NCBI RefSeq assembly: GCF_002305895.1
Contig: NZ_CP022203.1
Location: forward strand, 1,094,501 to 1,158,500
Source: Corallococcus macrosporus DSM 14697
GTDB taxonomy: Bacteria; Myxococcota; Myxococcia; Myxococcales; Myxococcaceae
Length of the DNA: 64,000 nt
Direction: 5' to 3'
Both the position numbers and the translations under genes were made by a program. Shown here piece after piece: positions 40,041-49,076 of this stretch (the stretch's first letter is position 1; every line of letters starts with the position of its first letter). Below the pieces are notes generated by a model. It was not told the origin of the DNA and made no database searches. It was given only the letters and a program-made list of their open reading frames with translations.

Positions 40041-40770
40041 CGATTGCCGGAAAGCGCTTATAGGCCCGGACGACTGCAATCAGATGGTCAGGCTTGTCCA
40101 AATCGAGCGGCGCGTCCGTGAGTTGCACGACCCATCCCCCCCGCGCCGTGCGCTGCGACCGTGAAAGCAGGTCCGCATCCTGGGCTGGGTCTGGGAACCC
40201 GATGGCGCGTGCGGCAGCGGCTGACCAATAGTTCAACCACCCGAGGCGATGCGGAATCTCTGGCGAGCCGATCATCTCGGGGAGTTTGAGCGCCGGCAGT
40301 CCCCGCGGCGGAAGCCCTGGCGTATGCGGGTGGGTCGTTTGCGCAGCGATTTCTGCGCTCGCCCGGAAGGGTGTGGCATGCCCCCATGAGGCGTTCGCTC
40401 CCTCTGCCACGGCCTCCATCATGTCCACCAAAACCGCTAATACGGTCGTGTGCAAGGGAACGTCCGCGTGTATTTCAAGCAGCGCTTGGCCTCCGGGGCC
40501 AGACCGCGCGGAAAGCTCCAACCCGAAGAGGGCTATGGGATGACCCTCGTCATTGTTGCAGATGAGTGGAATGCCTCCGCTTCTTCTGGCCTGGGCGAGC
40601 CATGCATCGCGCTGAGGCAGATGGAGGAGTTGGTGATCGTCAGAGACGGTCCACTCCAGGCGCAAACCGGGGAGCGCGCGCTCCATTGCATGGACAACGA
40701 CAATAGGACGGCTGTCATCCCTCGCCAACGCTGGCCCATAGACTTTGATACCGAGGGTGTCTTGCATCAT
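40021..40770 (-). CDS. DUF5953 protein, probable immunity partner
   Basis: 249 residues, a soluble protein without signal or membrane segments. I recognise the DUF5953 pattern: YGPALARDDSRP, VVHAMERALPGLRLEW near the start, then LGWLNYWSAAAARAIGFPDP and GGWVVQLTDAPLDLDKPDHL towards the end, the latter resembling Imm52-type immunity proteins. The ATG overlaps the stop of the DUF6310 lipoprotein gene as ATGA, a toxin-immunity arrangement. GC is lower than in the flanks. The immunity role is inferred from arrangement and resemblance. Confidence 0.75.
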   Translation of the reverse strand: MMQDTLGIKVYGPALARDDSRPIVVVHAMERALPGLRLEWTVSDDHQLLHLPQRDAWLAQARRSGGIPLICNNDEGHPIALFGLELSARSGPGGQALLEIHADVPLHTTVLAVLVDMMEAVAEGANASWGHATPFRASAEIAAQTTHPHTPGLPPRGLPALKLPEMIGSPEIPHRLGWLNYWSAAAARAIGFPDPAQDADLLSRSQRTARGGWVVQLTDAPLDLDKPDHLIAVVRAYKRFPAIGGRAAP

Positions 40771-41693
40771 GGTTCTTGGCACCACGTCATGAGTACGACC
40801 TTGAGGTCGGGCGCCGTATTCCTGAGGAGTTGCTCGTGTGCTTCGGTGCGAACGCCAACGACAAAGTCATATCCACAGGTCGTGGCGAGGTCTCGCTCGC
40901 GTCGCCCCTCCTCCACTTGCTTTTGAAGTTCAGTCCGCTGAACGAAAGGATTGTACGTTTCGATGGCGGTGGTCTTCACCTCCCAGAGAGTCCGCGCTGC
41001 GGGCTGCAACGCATCGTAGGTCTTGCCGTTGACGAGCACATTGGCTCCACGGAATGCATTGAACGGCACGTTGTCTGCGCACCAGTTGTGTAGCACGTTT
41101 CCGCCCTTGGGCGGAACGCGCTTGGGACTGCACTCCGGGCGGCGCTCTCGAGTTCGCGGCTCATGCGGCACTGGAGGGAACCAGTCCTGTCCCGATGGCT
41201 CTGGTTTGGGCTTTTGATTCGCTGAGATGGCCCGCGGTGCGAACTTCGTTGTTTGGGACTCGGAGTCCAGTTCCTCCGGACTACTCCCCCGAAACTCATG
41301 CGTGTCCAATGCTTCCTTGACGGCGACGGCCACCGCCACCACGCCAACGACGATCACAGCCCCCACAATGATCTCAGGCGCAGCCAAGACGCAGAGGCCA
41401 AATCCCAAGGCAGCCGCGCCCGCCGAGGCGACCGCGCATCTTCTCGTCGGGTCGTTGAATCGGACCCGGTCATGGTCGAGGGCATGAAAGCACCGTTCTG
41501 CCACCGCAGGCCAAGGACGGGAAGCCTCACGGACGACACATTTCCCCTGGTCCCTCCACGGCAATGTCGCCGCCCGTTGGAGGTTTTCAATCCTCAGGTC
41601 CCATGGCACTCGCTCTCTTCGGTTTGGTGCCGACGTCGCGCACGCCGAGAGAATGAGTAGAAATGTGGCACAGGCTCGCAGTCGCATGGTCAC
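40767..41693 (-). CDS. DUF6310 lipoprotein, candidate polymorphic toxin
   Basis: 308 residues. The signal ends in the lipobox LSAC (Cys18). The next part (about 30-90) has WDLRIENLQRAATLPW, CVVREASRPW and RCFHALD, followed by a hydrophobic stretch (about 93-128), a Pro/Lys-rich linker, and a C-terminal domain with LHNWCADNVPFNAF, VNGKTYDALQ, LWEVKTTAIETY and a final CGYDFVVGVRT. A conserved D-(X)n-E-x-K pattern (YDAL...WEVKT) is typical of restriction-endonuclease-like nucleases. Lipoprotein plus hydrophobic segment plus nuclease domain plus adjacent partner gene resembles toxins passed between myxobacterial cells by outer-membrane exchange. The DUF6310 call is confident; toxicity is inferred. 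Confidence 0.75.
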   Translation of the reverse strand: MTMRLRACATFLLILSACATSAPNRRERVPWDLRIENLQRAATLPWRDQGKCVVREASRPWPAVAERCFHALDHDRVRFNDPTRRCAVASAGAAALGFGLCVLAAPEIIVGAVIVVGVVAVAVAVKEALDTHEFRGSSPEELDSESQTTKFAPRAISANQKPKPEPSGQDWFPPVPHEPRTRERRPECSPKRVPPKGGNVLHNWCADNVPFNAFRGANVLVNGKTYDALQPAARTLWEVKTTAIETYNPFVQRTELQKQVEEGRRERDLATTCGYDFVVGVRTEAHEQLLRNTAPDLKVVLMTWCQEP

Positions 41694-41865
41694 GCCCGTT
41701 CAATCACGCGAGGGCTCTGTGAATCAAGGCTCGAAATCCCTGGCGTAGCCGACAGCACGCTCTGACGGACGAAAAGGTAGCCAGGACTTCTGATATAGAG
41801 CGAAGCTAGGCGCCTTGCCTGTCCTCGCTCTTTCCTGGAGTCAGTCAGGAAGGTGCTCGCGGTCT

Positions 41866-42297
41866 CTACCTGGGCTTTACATTCGCCGCGAGCAACGTCG
41901 CTACAACTTCGGAGGGCGTTGGATGTGGACGGTTCTCCATGTTGATATAAGTCGGGCTCCCATCGCCACAGATGACGAGATGTTGTCCCCGCTTCAGCCA
42001 AGCCAGAACCTTGTCCCCATGAGCCTTGAGTATCTGACTGGGGCGACGAGTCACCCCTTCAAAATGCAGGGTGAAGAAGTCCCGATTGGGCTCCCATTGC
42101 TCCAGCACGATAGGGCCATGGTGCCTGACTATCTCGCCCGCGAAGGTCACGTACGTCTCATCATTCCGCTGACGTGCTCTTGCCAGTTCCATGGCAGCAA
42201 CGCAGTGCGTGTTGAGTGAGAGCGAGTTGCCGTGTACTTCATTGGACCAGTAGTTGCCTTCTCTTCGTGAGCCGTTGATGATGACGATTCGTCCCAT
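41866..42297 (-). CDS. Hypothetical protein of the DUF6310 island
   Basis: 143 residues from ATG 42297 (MGRIVIINGSRREGNYW); a longer frame from 42378 is possible but unlikely. Soluble, no signal. Third-position GC is clearly lower than in neighbouring genes, as is base composition in the 172-bp gap to the DUF6310 gene, indicating acquired DNA. No family recognised. It is on the same strand as the toxin-like pair and may be an accessory or orphan gene of the island. Confidence 0.55.
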   Translation of the reverse strand: MGRIVIINGSRREGNYWSNEVHGNSLSLNTHCVAAMELARARQRNDETYVTFAGEIVRHHGPIVLEQWEPNRDFFTLHFEGVTRRPSQILKAHGDKVLAWLKRGQHLVICGDGSPTYINMENRPHPTPSEVVATLLAANVKPR

Positions 42298-42438
42298 GGT
42301 AGTTCTTGCTTCTTGGAGGTTGCTGAAGGGATGTCTGAGTCTGGATGTGGGCGTGTTGTTTGTCTCTGGTCGGCCCATGACACTCCACCGTGTCCGTTCA
42401 GGCTGTCCATGCTGGCGATGGCCGCATGGACAATCACG

Positions 42439-42975
42439 TCATGGTTCCCGCACGAAATCCTCACGGAGGAACCGGCGGCGCAGCGTGCGCGTGACTTCCG
42501 CGTCCCACCGGGCGGAGAACACCTCCACGAAGGTCCGGCGGTAGCGCAGCGCGCACGCCAGGCACAGCAGCGTGGAGGCCAGCCCGATGACCGCGTTCTG
42601 CCAGGAGGCCAGGTCCCACTGCCCCTCCCAGAACCACTCCCGCATGCTCGTGGGCCAGGAGTAGTAGATGGGCCAGCCCGGACCGCTGCCCGCGAGGTCG
42701 CAGAGCAGGTGCAGGTGGAAGGCGAACAGGGACAAGGCCGCCACCCGCAACCGCTGACGCGCCAGCGCCGCGCAGGCCACCGCTGTCACGATGGCACCCA
42801 CGTACCCATGGAAGAGGACATGGTGGTACCTGGCGTAAGACGCCTCGCCCGCGAGCAGCGTGAGCCCATCCAGGTCCGGTGCCAGCCCCGCGCAGGTGAC
42901 GAGGATGCGGTCCCTGCGCTCACGCAGGCCCTGCGCCGCGAGCCAGGCCAACTCAGCATGGACGATGGGATTCAT
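42439..42975 (-). CDS. Membrane metal-dependent hydrolase-like protein (YdjM/DUF457 group)
   Basis: 178 residues. The start MNPIVHAELAW and LAPDLDGLTLL carry the His/Glu and Asp-x-Asp residues of this family of putative membrane hydrolases, followed by RYHHVLFHGYVGA and LLCDLAGSG. About four hydrophobic segments are predicted. The biochemical role of the family is not established. GC content is again high, so the acquired island ends before this gene. It is divergent from the MarR gene across 235 bp. Confidence 0.8.
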   Translation of the reverse strand: MNPIVHAELAWLAAQGLRERRDRILVTCAGLAPDLDGLTLLAGEASYARYHHVLFHGYVGAIVTAVACAALARQRLRVAALSLFAFHLHLLCDLAGSGPGWPIYYSWPTSMREWFWEGQWDLASWQNAVIGLASTLLCLACALRYRRTFVEVFSARWDAEVTRTLRRRFLREDFVREP

Positions 42976-43175
42976 GGTCGCCGGAGCCTATGCGACGACC
43001 GTGCCGCGCTTCACCCCACCAGGGGCGCGCGCCGCGGCGTGCCAAGCAGCTCCAGCGTCCGCACCGCCACGTCCGCCAGCGAGGAAGCGCACGGGTGGCA
43101 ACCTGGCACCGTCCACTCATAACGCCCGGGCCGTCGCCCGCCCGCCCCCAGTGCCTGGCGCCACCTTTCTGATTG

Positions 43176-43190
43176 CCTAAAACCATTAGG
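43176..43190. promoter_or_regulatory. Palindrome upstream of the MarR gene
   Basis: CCTAA-AACCA-TTAGG in an AT-richer patch 21 bp before the GTG start. Position and symmetry fit an autoregulatory MarR operator. Confidence 0.45.
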
Positions 43191-43210
43191 AGCCTTACGA
43201 GGCCAGTGCC

Positions 43211-43759
43211 GTGTCTACTCGACCTCCTACTTCCCCGACACCCTCGGCGGTGCCGCGCTACGAGCGGCTCCGGCGTCTGGCGCTGCGCTTCCCAGAGCTC
43301 GACGCGAGCGCCATCGAGACGTGCATCACCCTGCTGCGGGCTTCGCACGACTTGTCGGGGGCCTATGAGACGCACCTGGGCCGCCATGGCCTGTCGATGG
43401 GGCGCTTCATGGTGCTGGTCCGCCTCCTCACCACCGAGGATGACGCGGTGGAGCGCGTGAGTGGGCTCACGCCCGCGGACCTCGCGGAGAGCTCGGGCGT
43501 CAGCCGGGCCACGATGACGGGGCTGCTGGACACGCTGGAGAAGGACGACCTCATCTCCCGCGAGGACCATCCGGAGGACCGCCGCATGTACACGGTGCGC
43601 CTCACGCCCAAGGCCCGGCAGCTCCTCGAAGGCGTGCTGCCGGACCACTACCGGCGGATCGCCGCGCTGATGGCGCCCCTGAGCGAAGAGGAGCGCACCA
43701 CGCTGCGGACCTTGCTGGCCAAGGTCACCGCGGGGCTCCCCCTGCTCAAGGACCCCTGA
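43211..43759 (+). CDS. MarR-family transcriptional regulator
   Basis: 182 residues from a GTG start. The winged helix-turn-helix is clear: LTPADLAESSGVSRATMTGLLDTLEKDDLISR with the wing EDHPEDRRMYTVRLT, then a dimerisation helix pair. MarR proteins repress nearby genes and release DNA on binding aromatic or oxidising ligands. The probable operator lies just upstream. Its target may be itself or the divergent hydrolase-like gene. Confidence 0.93.
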   Translation: MSTRPPTSPTPSAVPRYERLRRLALRFPELDASAIETCITLLRASHDLSGAYETHLGRHGLSMGRFMVLVRLLTTEDDAVERVSGLTPADLAESSGVSRATMTGLLDTLEKDDLISREDHPEDRRMYTVRLTPKARQLLEGVLPDHYRRIAALMAPLSEEERTTLRTLLAKVTAGLPLLKDP

Positions 43760-43777
43760 CGCACGGGCCCCGCCTGC

Positions 43778-44818
43778 TCAGCGCCGCGCGACGGCGCGAA
43801 CCCGCGCGGGCTTGCGGCGCCGGGCGAACAGCGCGGCGAAGCAGAGCAGCCCCATGGCGGCGGTGAGGGACACCCCCGCGGTGCCACCGCCCGAGGCATT
43901 GCAGCCCTGGGCGCCAGCGCTCATCGGGTCCTCCGGGTTGAGGAGGTCCTCGGGCGAGGTGATGCCCCAGCGGCTCTGCGGCCGTGTGTCGGGCGTCTGG
44001 ACGATGGGCGCGTCGGGGAGCTCCTCGGATGGCACCTCCTCCGGCGCGGGGAGCGTGGGCTCGGGCTCCGGCGTGGGCTCAGGCACTGGCGCGGGTTCCG
44101 GCGCCGGCGGGGGCGGCATCACCGCCTCCAGCGTGGAGGCCATGGTGAAGCCGTCGTGGTACACGCTGGCCTCCGGACGGATGGCGTCGTCGCGGTACAG
44201 GCCCAGCTTCAGGTAGTTCAGCTCCTTGCCGAACTGCGTCGCGATGAACGTCTTCGGCACGACGACCTCGTCGTTGTGCCAGAGCTGGACGAAGCCCTTC
44301 TTCGCGTCCGACGACCACTTCACCTGCAACACGAAGTCGTGCCAGTCACCGCGGTTGAGCGGCGCCGTCCACAGCACCTGGCCCTTCACGCCGCCCACGC
44401 GCAGGTGCATCTCTTCACCGCGCACGTAGAACTCCACCGGAGGAGAGCCGCAGCAGCCCATCTGGTGCCACTGCGCGAAGACCTGCCAGCCGTCGTCGAG
44501 CGGGTAGTCCGCGGGGAAGAGGGTGCTCCACTTGTAGTACCAGGTGGAGTCCGCCTGCTCCTGGCTGATGTAGAGCAATTCATTGCGGTTGCCGCTGGCG
44601 CCAATGGGGTCATCGCCCTGGCGCACCGTGGCCTTCAACGCATAGCGGCCCTCGCGAACCACGTCCGTCACCACCTGGAGACGGCTGTTGGAGACGCTCT
44701 GACTGCGCGTCCACTGCGAGGTATTGCCCGTCTCGAAGTCGCCTTTCCACACCACGTCCGCGGAGGCGAACGCGGGAATCAGAGACACCAGGGCGGCGAG
44801 TCGAAGCAGCTGCGTCAA
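43778..44818 (-). CDS. Secreted polysaccharide lyase-like protein with MYXO-CTERM anchor
   Basis: 346 residues. A signal peptide (cleaved after FASA) precedes a jelly-roll domain (about 22-230) of the heparin-lyase-like family, with GDFETGNTSQW, SGNRNELLYIS, WYYKWSTLFP, WQVFAQWHQMG and YLKLGLYRD. A Pro/Glu linker (about 235-290) leads to a C-terminal sorting signal: GCNASGGG, a hydrophobic helix and RRRKPARVR, the MYXO-CTERM pattern that directs surface display in myxobacteria. The start is TTG at 44818, preceded by AAGGA at good spacing. It probably acts on an acidic polysaccharide; the catalytic residues were not verified. Confidence 0.88.
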   Translation of the reverse strand: MTQLLRLAALVSLIPAFASADVVWKGDFETGNTSQWTRSQSVSNSRLQVVTDVVREGRYALKATVRQGDDPIGASGNRNELLYISQEQADSTWYYKWSTLFPADYPLDDGWQVFAQWHQMGCCGSPPVEFYVRGEEMHLRVGGVKGQVLWTAPLNRGDWHDFVLQVKWSSDAKKGFVQLWHNDEVVVPKTFIATQFGKELNYLKLGLYRDDAIRPEASVYHDGFTMASTLEAVMPPPPAPEPAPVPEPTPEPEPTLPAPEEVPSEELPDAPIVQTPDTRPQSRWGITSPEDLLNPEDPMSAGAQGCNASGGGTAGVSLTAAMGLLCFAALFARRRKPARVRAVARR

Positions 44819-45232
44819 GCGAGGTCCTTTCGTTCCAGGTTGGCGCAGTGGGACACTCAGGCGGACGTGCTACTTCCCGCTCGTGCCCTCTCGCAAAACC
44901 CTCGGGCGGACGGGGCCTCGCCGTCCCTGGTGAAGGGCGGACGGGCGTGCGGGCACCCGGCGCCGCGCTGGCTTCCGTCACCCGGCGGGCAGTGATTCCG
45001 GAGGGATGCGCGGATGGCCTGCACTCAAGGTTTTCGGCGCAAGCCGTCTCCAGGTCAGGTCGCCTGGTTCACGGCCTGACCACCCGGCGGAGCGTGGGCG
45101 GGTGGTAGGGGAGGGGGGCTCGAAAAATCCGGGAGAAATCATCCAGGCCCCCGGAGGTCGGTGGGGAAGGATGGATGGTGTACAACGCGGTAGCTGGGCG
45201 GCTGTGACGGGGATGGCGCCCGAGGGGGCAGT
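44819..45232. other. Divergent intergenic region, 414 bp
   Basis: Lies between the lyase-like and CHAT genes. It has an A-rich patch (CTCGAAAAATCCGGGAGAAATC, about 45119-45140, broken here as CTCGAAAAATCC and GGGAGAAATC) that may hold the CHAT promoter. No ORF with family features, no RNA gene and no clear -24/-12 pair. Confidence 0.35.
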
Positions 45233-47977
45233 ATGTTGAAGCCGGCGTACGACAAAGTCCTGGTCCTGGCGCTGGCCACGCCCGTGTTGGTGTTGACCGT
45301 CCTGCTTGCCCGTACGCCTTCCAAGGGAAGCGGGGCCCCCGTGTCCGCGCAGTTCTGGGCGGAGCGGCGTGGCGCGTCACGCATCGAGGCCCGGCTCACC
45401 CATCCCGAAGCGGACCGCTACCGGCCACGCACCTCGGCGGGCGGCTGCCCGGTCCCCCCCGAGCCCATCCCGCTGCGGGACTTGGCCCGGCTGGAGGAAG
45501 CGGGGGATTTGTCCGGAATCGCCGCCGCGTATGCCCTCCAGGGCGAGTGGAACCAGGCGGCCGCCTTCCTGGAGCGCATGCCTTCCTCGCCGGACCGCGA
45601 CAGTGATCTGGCCGCGGCGTACCTGGCCCGGGGCGCGCATGAGCAGGCCCTGCGCTTGCTGGACGGCGTGCTGAAGGCGCGGCCGAAGCACCCCCAGGCC
45701 ATGTGGAACCGCGCGCTGGTGCTTCAGTCCATGGGCCTCACCATGAAGGCCGCGGACACCTTCGAGCAGGTGGCGCTGATGGGCGAGCAGGGCTGGAGCC
45801 GCGAGGCCAAGGCCAACGCCCGGGAGCAGCGCGACGAGACGCTGGAGCGGGCCCGCAGGTGGAAGGAGGCGCGCGAGGCCACGCTGGCGCTGGTGGACGA
45901 CCCCCAGGCCCCCCTGCCGCTGGAGGCGGCCCGCAGGGATCCGGGCATCGTCCGGCAGGTCTTCTATGATGCGGTCCGCGCGGCGCCGACGAAGGAGCGC
46001 GTCCTGGCCCTGCTGCCCCTGGCGCAGGAGCTGGACCGGGGCCACGGCGGCTCCTCGCTGACGGACTACGTCAAGCGCGTGAGCGGCCGGAACTTCGCGC
46101 GCCGCGGCGCCCTGGCGCGCGACTATGCCTCGCTGGTCCGCGGCAAGCTGGCCCAGCCGGACGCGCTGCTGGAGCGGGTGCTGGCGTCGGGGGAGGACGA
46201 CCTCTTCCTGGGGGCCGCCGTGCACACGCGCGCCACGCGCCGCATGCTGTCCCAGGTGGTGGAGCGCGCGAAGCGCCAGAACGACCCCTGGTTCAACCTC
46301 TACGTCGAACGCGAGGAGGCCATCCGCGAGACGGCCGAGGGCCAGTGGTGGAAGGCCGAGCAGCGCTTCTTCAGCGCTCTCCAGCGCTGCCGCGAGGGCG
46401 GCCTGTCCGCGCGCTGCGTGGATTTGGAGCTGCGGCTCGGCATCCTCTACGCCGACCTCCAGCGCCTCACCGAGGGGGAGCAACATACCCGCAACGCCTG
46501 GGCCTGGGCTCGCCAGCTCCGGGAGTGGGACATGGAGTTCACCGCCCTGGAGGTCCTGGCCGCCATCACCCGCTCGCGCGGGGACTTCGCCAGCTCGCGC
46601 GCCTACGTGGAGGAGTGGTCCGCCCGCGGGCGTGGCAACTGCGTCTGGCCCCGGGAGAACCTGGCCCACACGTACTACCTGGACAACCGCATGGACGACG
46701 CGCGCCGCGAGGTGGACGCGAACGCCGCCTGCGAGAAGGAGTCGCTCAGCCTGCTCTTCGCCGTCAACCTCGCGGAGCTGTCGCGCACCCGGCCGAAGCC
46801 GGGGGACGAGGCGCTGCTGCGCCGGGCCCTCACCTGGGCCAGCCACAGCAACCCCATGCCCAGCGACGCGGTGTATGCCCGCTATGTGGAGGGCCGCTTC
46901 CTCCTGGACTCGGACCGGGCGCGGGGGACGGCGCTGCTGAAGCAGACCCTCGCCGAGGCGGAGGCCCTGCCCCGGGGGGACTCGCTGGCGCGCGAGGCCT
47001 GGGCGCTGAGCTATTCGTCGCTCGTCACCGACGCGGGCAAGGCGGGCGAGTTCACCCAGGCCCTGGAGCTGATGGCCACGCAGCTCGGCACGCCGGTGCC
47101 CCAGCGCTGCGCCCTGGCGGCGGCGGTGCATGGCGAGCGCACGGTGCTGGTGGCCCGGGGCACGCAGGGGCAGGTGGTGGGGCATTACGAGGCGGACCGG
47201 CAGGGGCCCTTCATCCGCGCGGACACCTCACGGTGGGTGCCGGAGCGCCTGCGCGCGGTGCTGCGCGGCTGCGAGCGCGTGGACGTGCTGGCCTGGCCGC
47301 CCGTCTTCGGCCGCACGGACCTGCTGCCCCCGGAGGTGCCCTGGAGCTTCCGGCTCGGCCGCACGGCCCAGCCGCGCACCACGCCGGCGGCGCGCCGGCT
47401 CGTCGTCTCCAGCGTGGACGCGCCCGCGCTGCTCCAACTGCCCAGGCTGCCGCAGTGGCTGCCGTCTCAGGAGGCGGAGCCGGTGCCGCTGCAGGTGCTC
47501 TCCGGCTCGGACGCCACGCCCGCGCGGGTGCTGGCGGACATGCGGGACGCCACCGAAATCGAAATCCACGCCCACGGCATCATGGACCCCTCGCTGTCGG
47601 ATGCGTCGCTGGTGGTGCTGTCGCCAGAGACGAGCGGCCGCTACGCGCTCACCGCGGACGTGGTGCGCCAGCAGAAGCTCACGGGGGCGCCCATGGTCTT
47701 CCTTGCGGCGTGCAGCGCCGGGCGCGCGGCGAGCACCACCACCAGCCATGAGCCCTTCAGCCTGCCCGCGGCCTTCATCGACGCGGGCGCGCGCGCGGTG
47801 CTGGCGTCCACCGTGGACATCCCGGACGCGGCCGGCCGCTTCTTCGACGGGGTGCGCCGCCGCATCCGCGAGGGCGCCGCGCCCGCGGTGGCTCTGCGCG
47901 ACGAGCGCCAGCGCTGGCTGGAGCGGGACAGCCGCGCCGGGTGGACCCGGCACGTCATCCTGGTGGAGTCCTATTGA
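45233..47977 (+). CDS. Membrane-anchored TPR-CHAT protease
   Basis: 914 residues. One N-terminal membrane helix (about 7-26) is followed by RIEARLTHPEADRYRP and a long helical-repeat region (about 80-640, TPR-like: GEWNQAAAFLERMP, ARGAHEQALRLLDGVL). The C-terminal CHAT domain (about 690-914) has the caspase-like dyad His in EIHAHG (779-781) and Cys827 in FLAACSAG, so it should be an active cysteine protease, probably facing the periplasm. Residues 50-400 are clearly paralogous to the TPR half of the anti-sigma protein at 50.0-51.4 kb. It converges on the cupin gene with a 28-bp gap. Confidence 0.9.
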   Translation: MLKPAYDKVLVLALATPVLVLTVLLARTPSKGSGAPVSAQFWAERRGASRIEARLTHPEADRYRPRTSAGGCPVPPEPIPLRDLARLEEAGDLSGIAAAYALQGEWNQAAAFLERMPSSPDRDSDLAAAYLARGAHEQALRLLDGVLKARPKHPQAMWNRALVLQSMGLTMKAADTFEQVALMGEQGWSREAKANAREQRDETLERARRWKEAREATLALVDDPQAPLPLEAARRDPGIVRQVFYDAVRAAPTKERVLALLPLAQELDRGHGGSSLTDYVKRVSGRNFARRGALARDYASLVRGKLAQPDALLERVLASGEDDLFLGAAVHTRATRRMLSQVVERAKRQNDPWFNLYVEREEAIRETAEGQWWKAEQRFFSALQRCREGGLSARCVDLELRLGILYADLQRLTEGEQHTRNAWAWARQLREWDMEFTALEVLAAITRSRGDFASSRAYVEEWSARGRGNCVWPRENLAHTYYLDNRMDDARREVDANAACEKESLSLLFAVNLAELSRTRPKPGDEALLRRALTWASHSNPMPSDAVYARYVEGRFLLDSDRARGTALLKQTLAEAEALPRGDSLAREAWALSYSSLVTDAGKAGEFTQALELMATQLGTPVPQRCALAAAVHGERTVLVARGTQGQVVGHYEADRQGPFIRADTSRWVPERLRAVLRGCERVDVLAWPPVFGRTDLLPPEVPWSFRLGRTAQPRTTPAARRLVVSSVDAPALLQLPRLPQWLPSQEAEPVPLQVLSGSDATPARVLADMRDATEIEIHAHGIMDPSLSDASLVVLSPETSGRYALTADVVRQQKLTGAPMVFLAACSAGRAASTTTSHEPFSLPAAFIDAGARAVLASTVDIPDAAGRFFDGVRRRIREGAAPAVALRDERQRWLERDSRAGWTRHVILVESY

Positions 47978-48005
47978 GCCCGGCGCGCGGCGGGTTGCCT
48001 GCCGC

Positions 48006-49013
48006 CTACTGTGGAGTCCTCAGGTGCGTGTTGCCTCCCGGGAGCTGGAAATGATGGAACGTGACGGTGGCGCTCACGTCCAGCGCCCGCACCCAGTGCC
48101 ACCAGCCCACGGGCAGGAAGAGCAGCTCGCCCGGCTCCACCACGCCCTCCAGGACGGTGGCCTCTCCATACAGCGGGAAGCGCGCCGGGTCCGGGCTGGC
48201 CGCGTCCACCGCGCTGAAGGTGCCATGGCGCGGGTAGACGAGGTGGCGCTGGAAGGAGGGCACCAGCCGCACCTGCTTGCGGCCCAGCACCTGGCCCAGC
48301 AGCACGTTCATGTTGTCGTGGTGCAGCGGGGTGACGGTGCCCGACGGGCCCAGCAGCAGCGTCGTCATGTCCGGGCGCAGCTCCGGGTCGATGATGCCCG
48401 CCGGCGCGCGGATGTCCTCGCGCAGCCGGGCCAGCCCGTCGCGCTTCCAGTTCTCGTTGCGCGGCACCATGTAGAAGTCGTTCGACTCACCGGCCGTCTC
48501 CACCCGGTGGACGTAGTCCCGCAGCGCCATCACCTGGCGGTGCTTGTCGGGCTGCGAGGCATGGTCCGGGTTGCCGTCGCGCCCGGTCATCACCTCCACC
48601 TCCACGTCCCCGAAGCGCTCCCGGAAGTCCGCGAGCGACCAGCGGCGCATCGCCGGCCAGTCCTCCATGAAGCCTTGCAGCACCACCGGCCGGTGGCCGA
48701 AGTAGTAGCGGGAGAAGAACTCCTCCGGGCTCACCCCGCGGCGCTTCTCCAACGTCAGCGCGCCGGACTGGCGGTGCAGCTCCGCGTAGAGGTCCGACAG
48801 CGCCTCCAGCCATTCGTAGCGCCGGCCAATCCGCCGCGCCGCCACCACATAGGGGTGGGCCTGCGCCGCGGCGACTTCGCGCTGCGCCAGCGCCGCCTCC
48901 ACGCCCGCGTTCACCAACACCTGCTGCGCGTCCTCCGCGCTCACGCCCAGGGCGAGGTTTTCCGCCAGCCAGGTGTGCCATTCCATTGCCAGGCGCGAGT
49001 CTTCCCTGTTCAT
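48006..49013 (-). CDS. Cupin-like/JmjC-type Fe(II) oxygenase
   Basis: 335 residues. A helical N-terminal domain (about 1-60: WLAENLALGVSAEDAQ) precedes a cupin_8/JmjC core with FFSRYYFGHRPVVLQG, the metal motif HHD in TVTPLHHDNMNVLL, KQVRLVPSFQ, and the third ligand histidine in PVGWWHWVRAL. Such enzymes use iron and 2-oxoglutarate to hydroxylate peptide or protein side chains, or act as arginine/aspartate hydroxylases. The tiny peptide gene across the divergent promoter is an attractive candidate substrate, but there is no direct proof. The start is ATG 49013. Confidence 0.88.
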   Translation of the reverse strand: MNREDSRLAMEWHTWLAENLALGVSAEDAQQVLVNAGVEAALAQREVAAAQAHPYVVAARRIGRRYEWLEALSDLYAELHRQSGALTLEKRRGVSPEEFFSRYYFGHRPVVLQGFMEDWPAMRRWSLADFRERFGDVEVEVMTGRDGNPDHASQPDKHRQVMALRDYVHRVETAGESNDFYMVPRNENWKRDGLARLREDIRAPAGIIDPELRPDMTTLLLGPSGTVTPLHHDNMNVLLGQVLGRKQVRLVPSFQRHLVYPRHGTFSAVDAASPDPARFPLYGEATVLEGVVEPGELLFLPVGWWHWVRALDVSATVTFHHFQLPGGNTHLRTPQ

Positions 49014-49076
49014 TCAGAACTCCGTGAATTCCATGTCGCGAATCACCCCGTCAGATGCGCGGGGTTGGCGCGTGTC

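Noticed and set aside
41690-42001. A 103-codon frame partly overlapping the orphan island gene
   Set aside because: Different frame from the better-supported 143-residue ORF, no ribosome site and no recognisable sequence.
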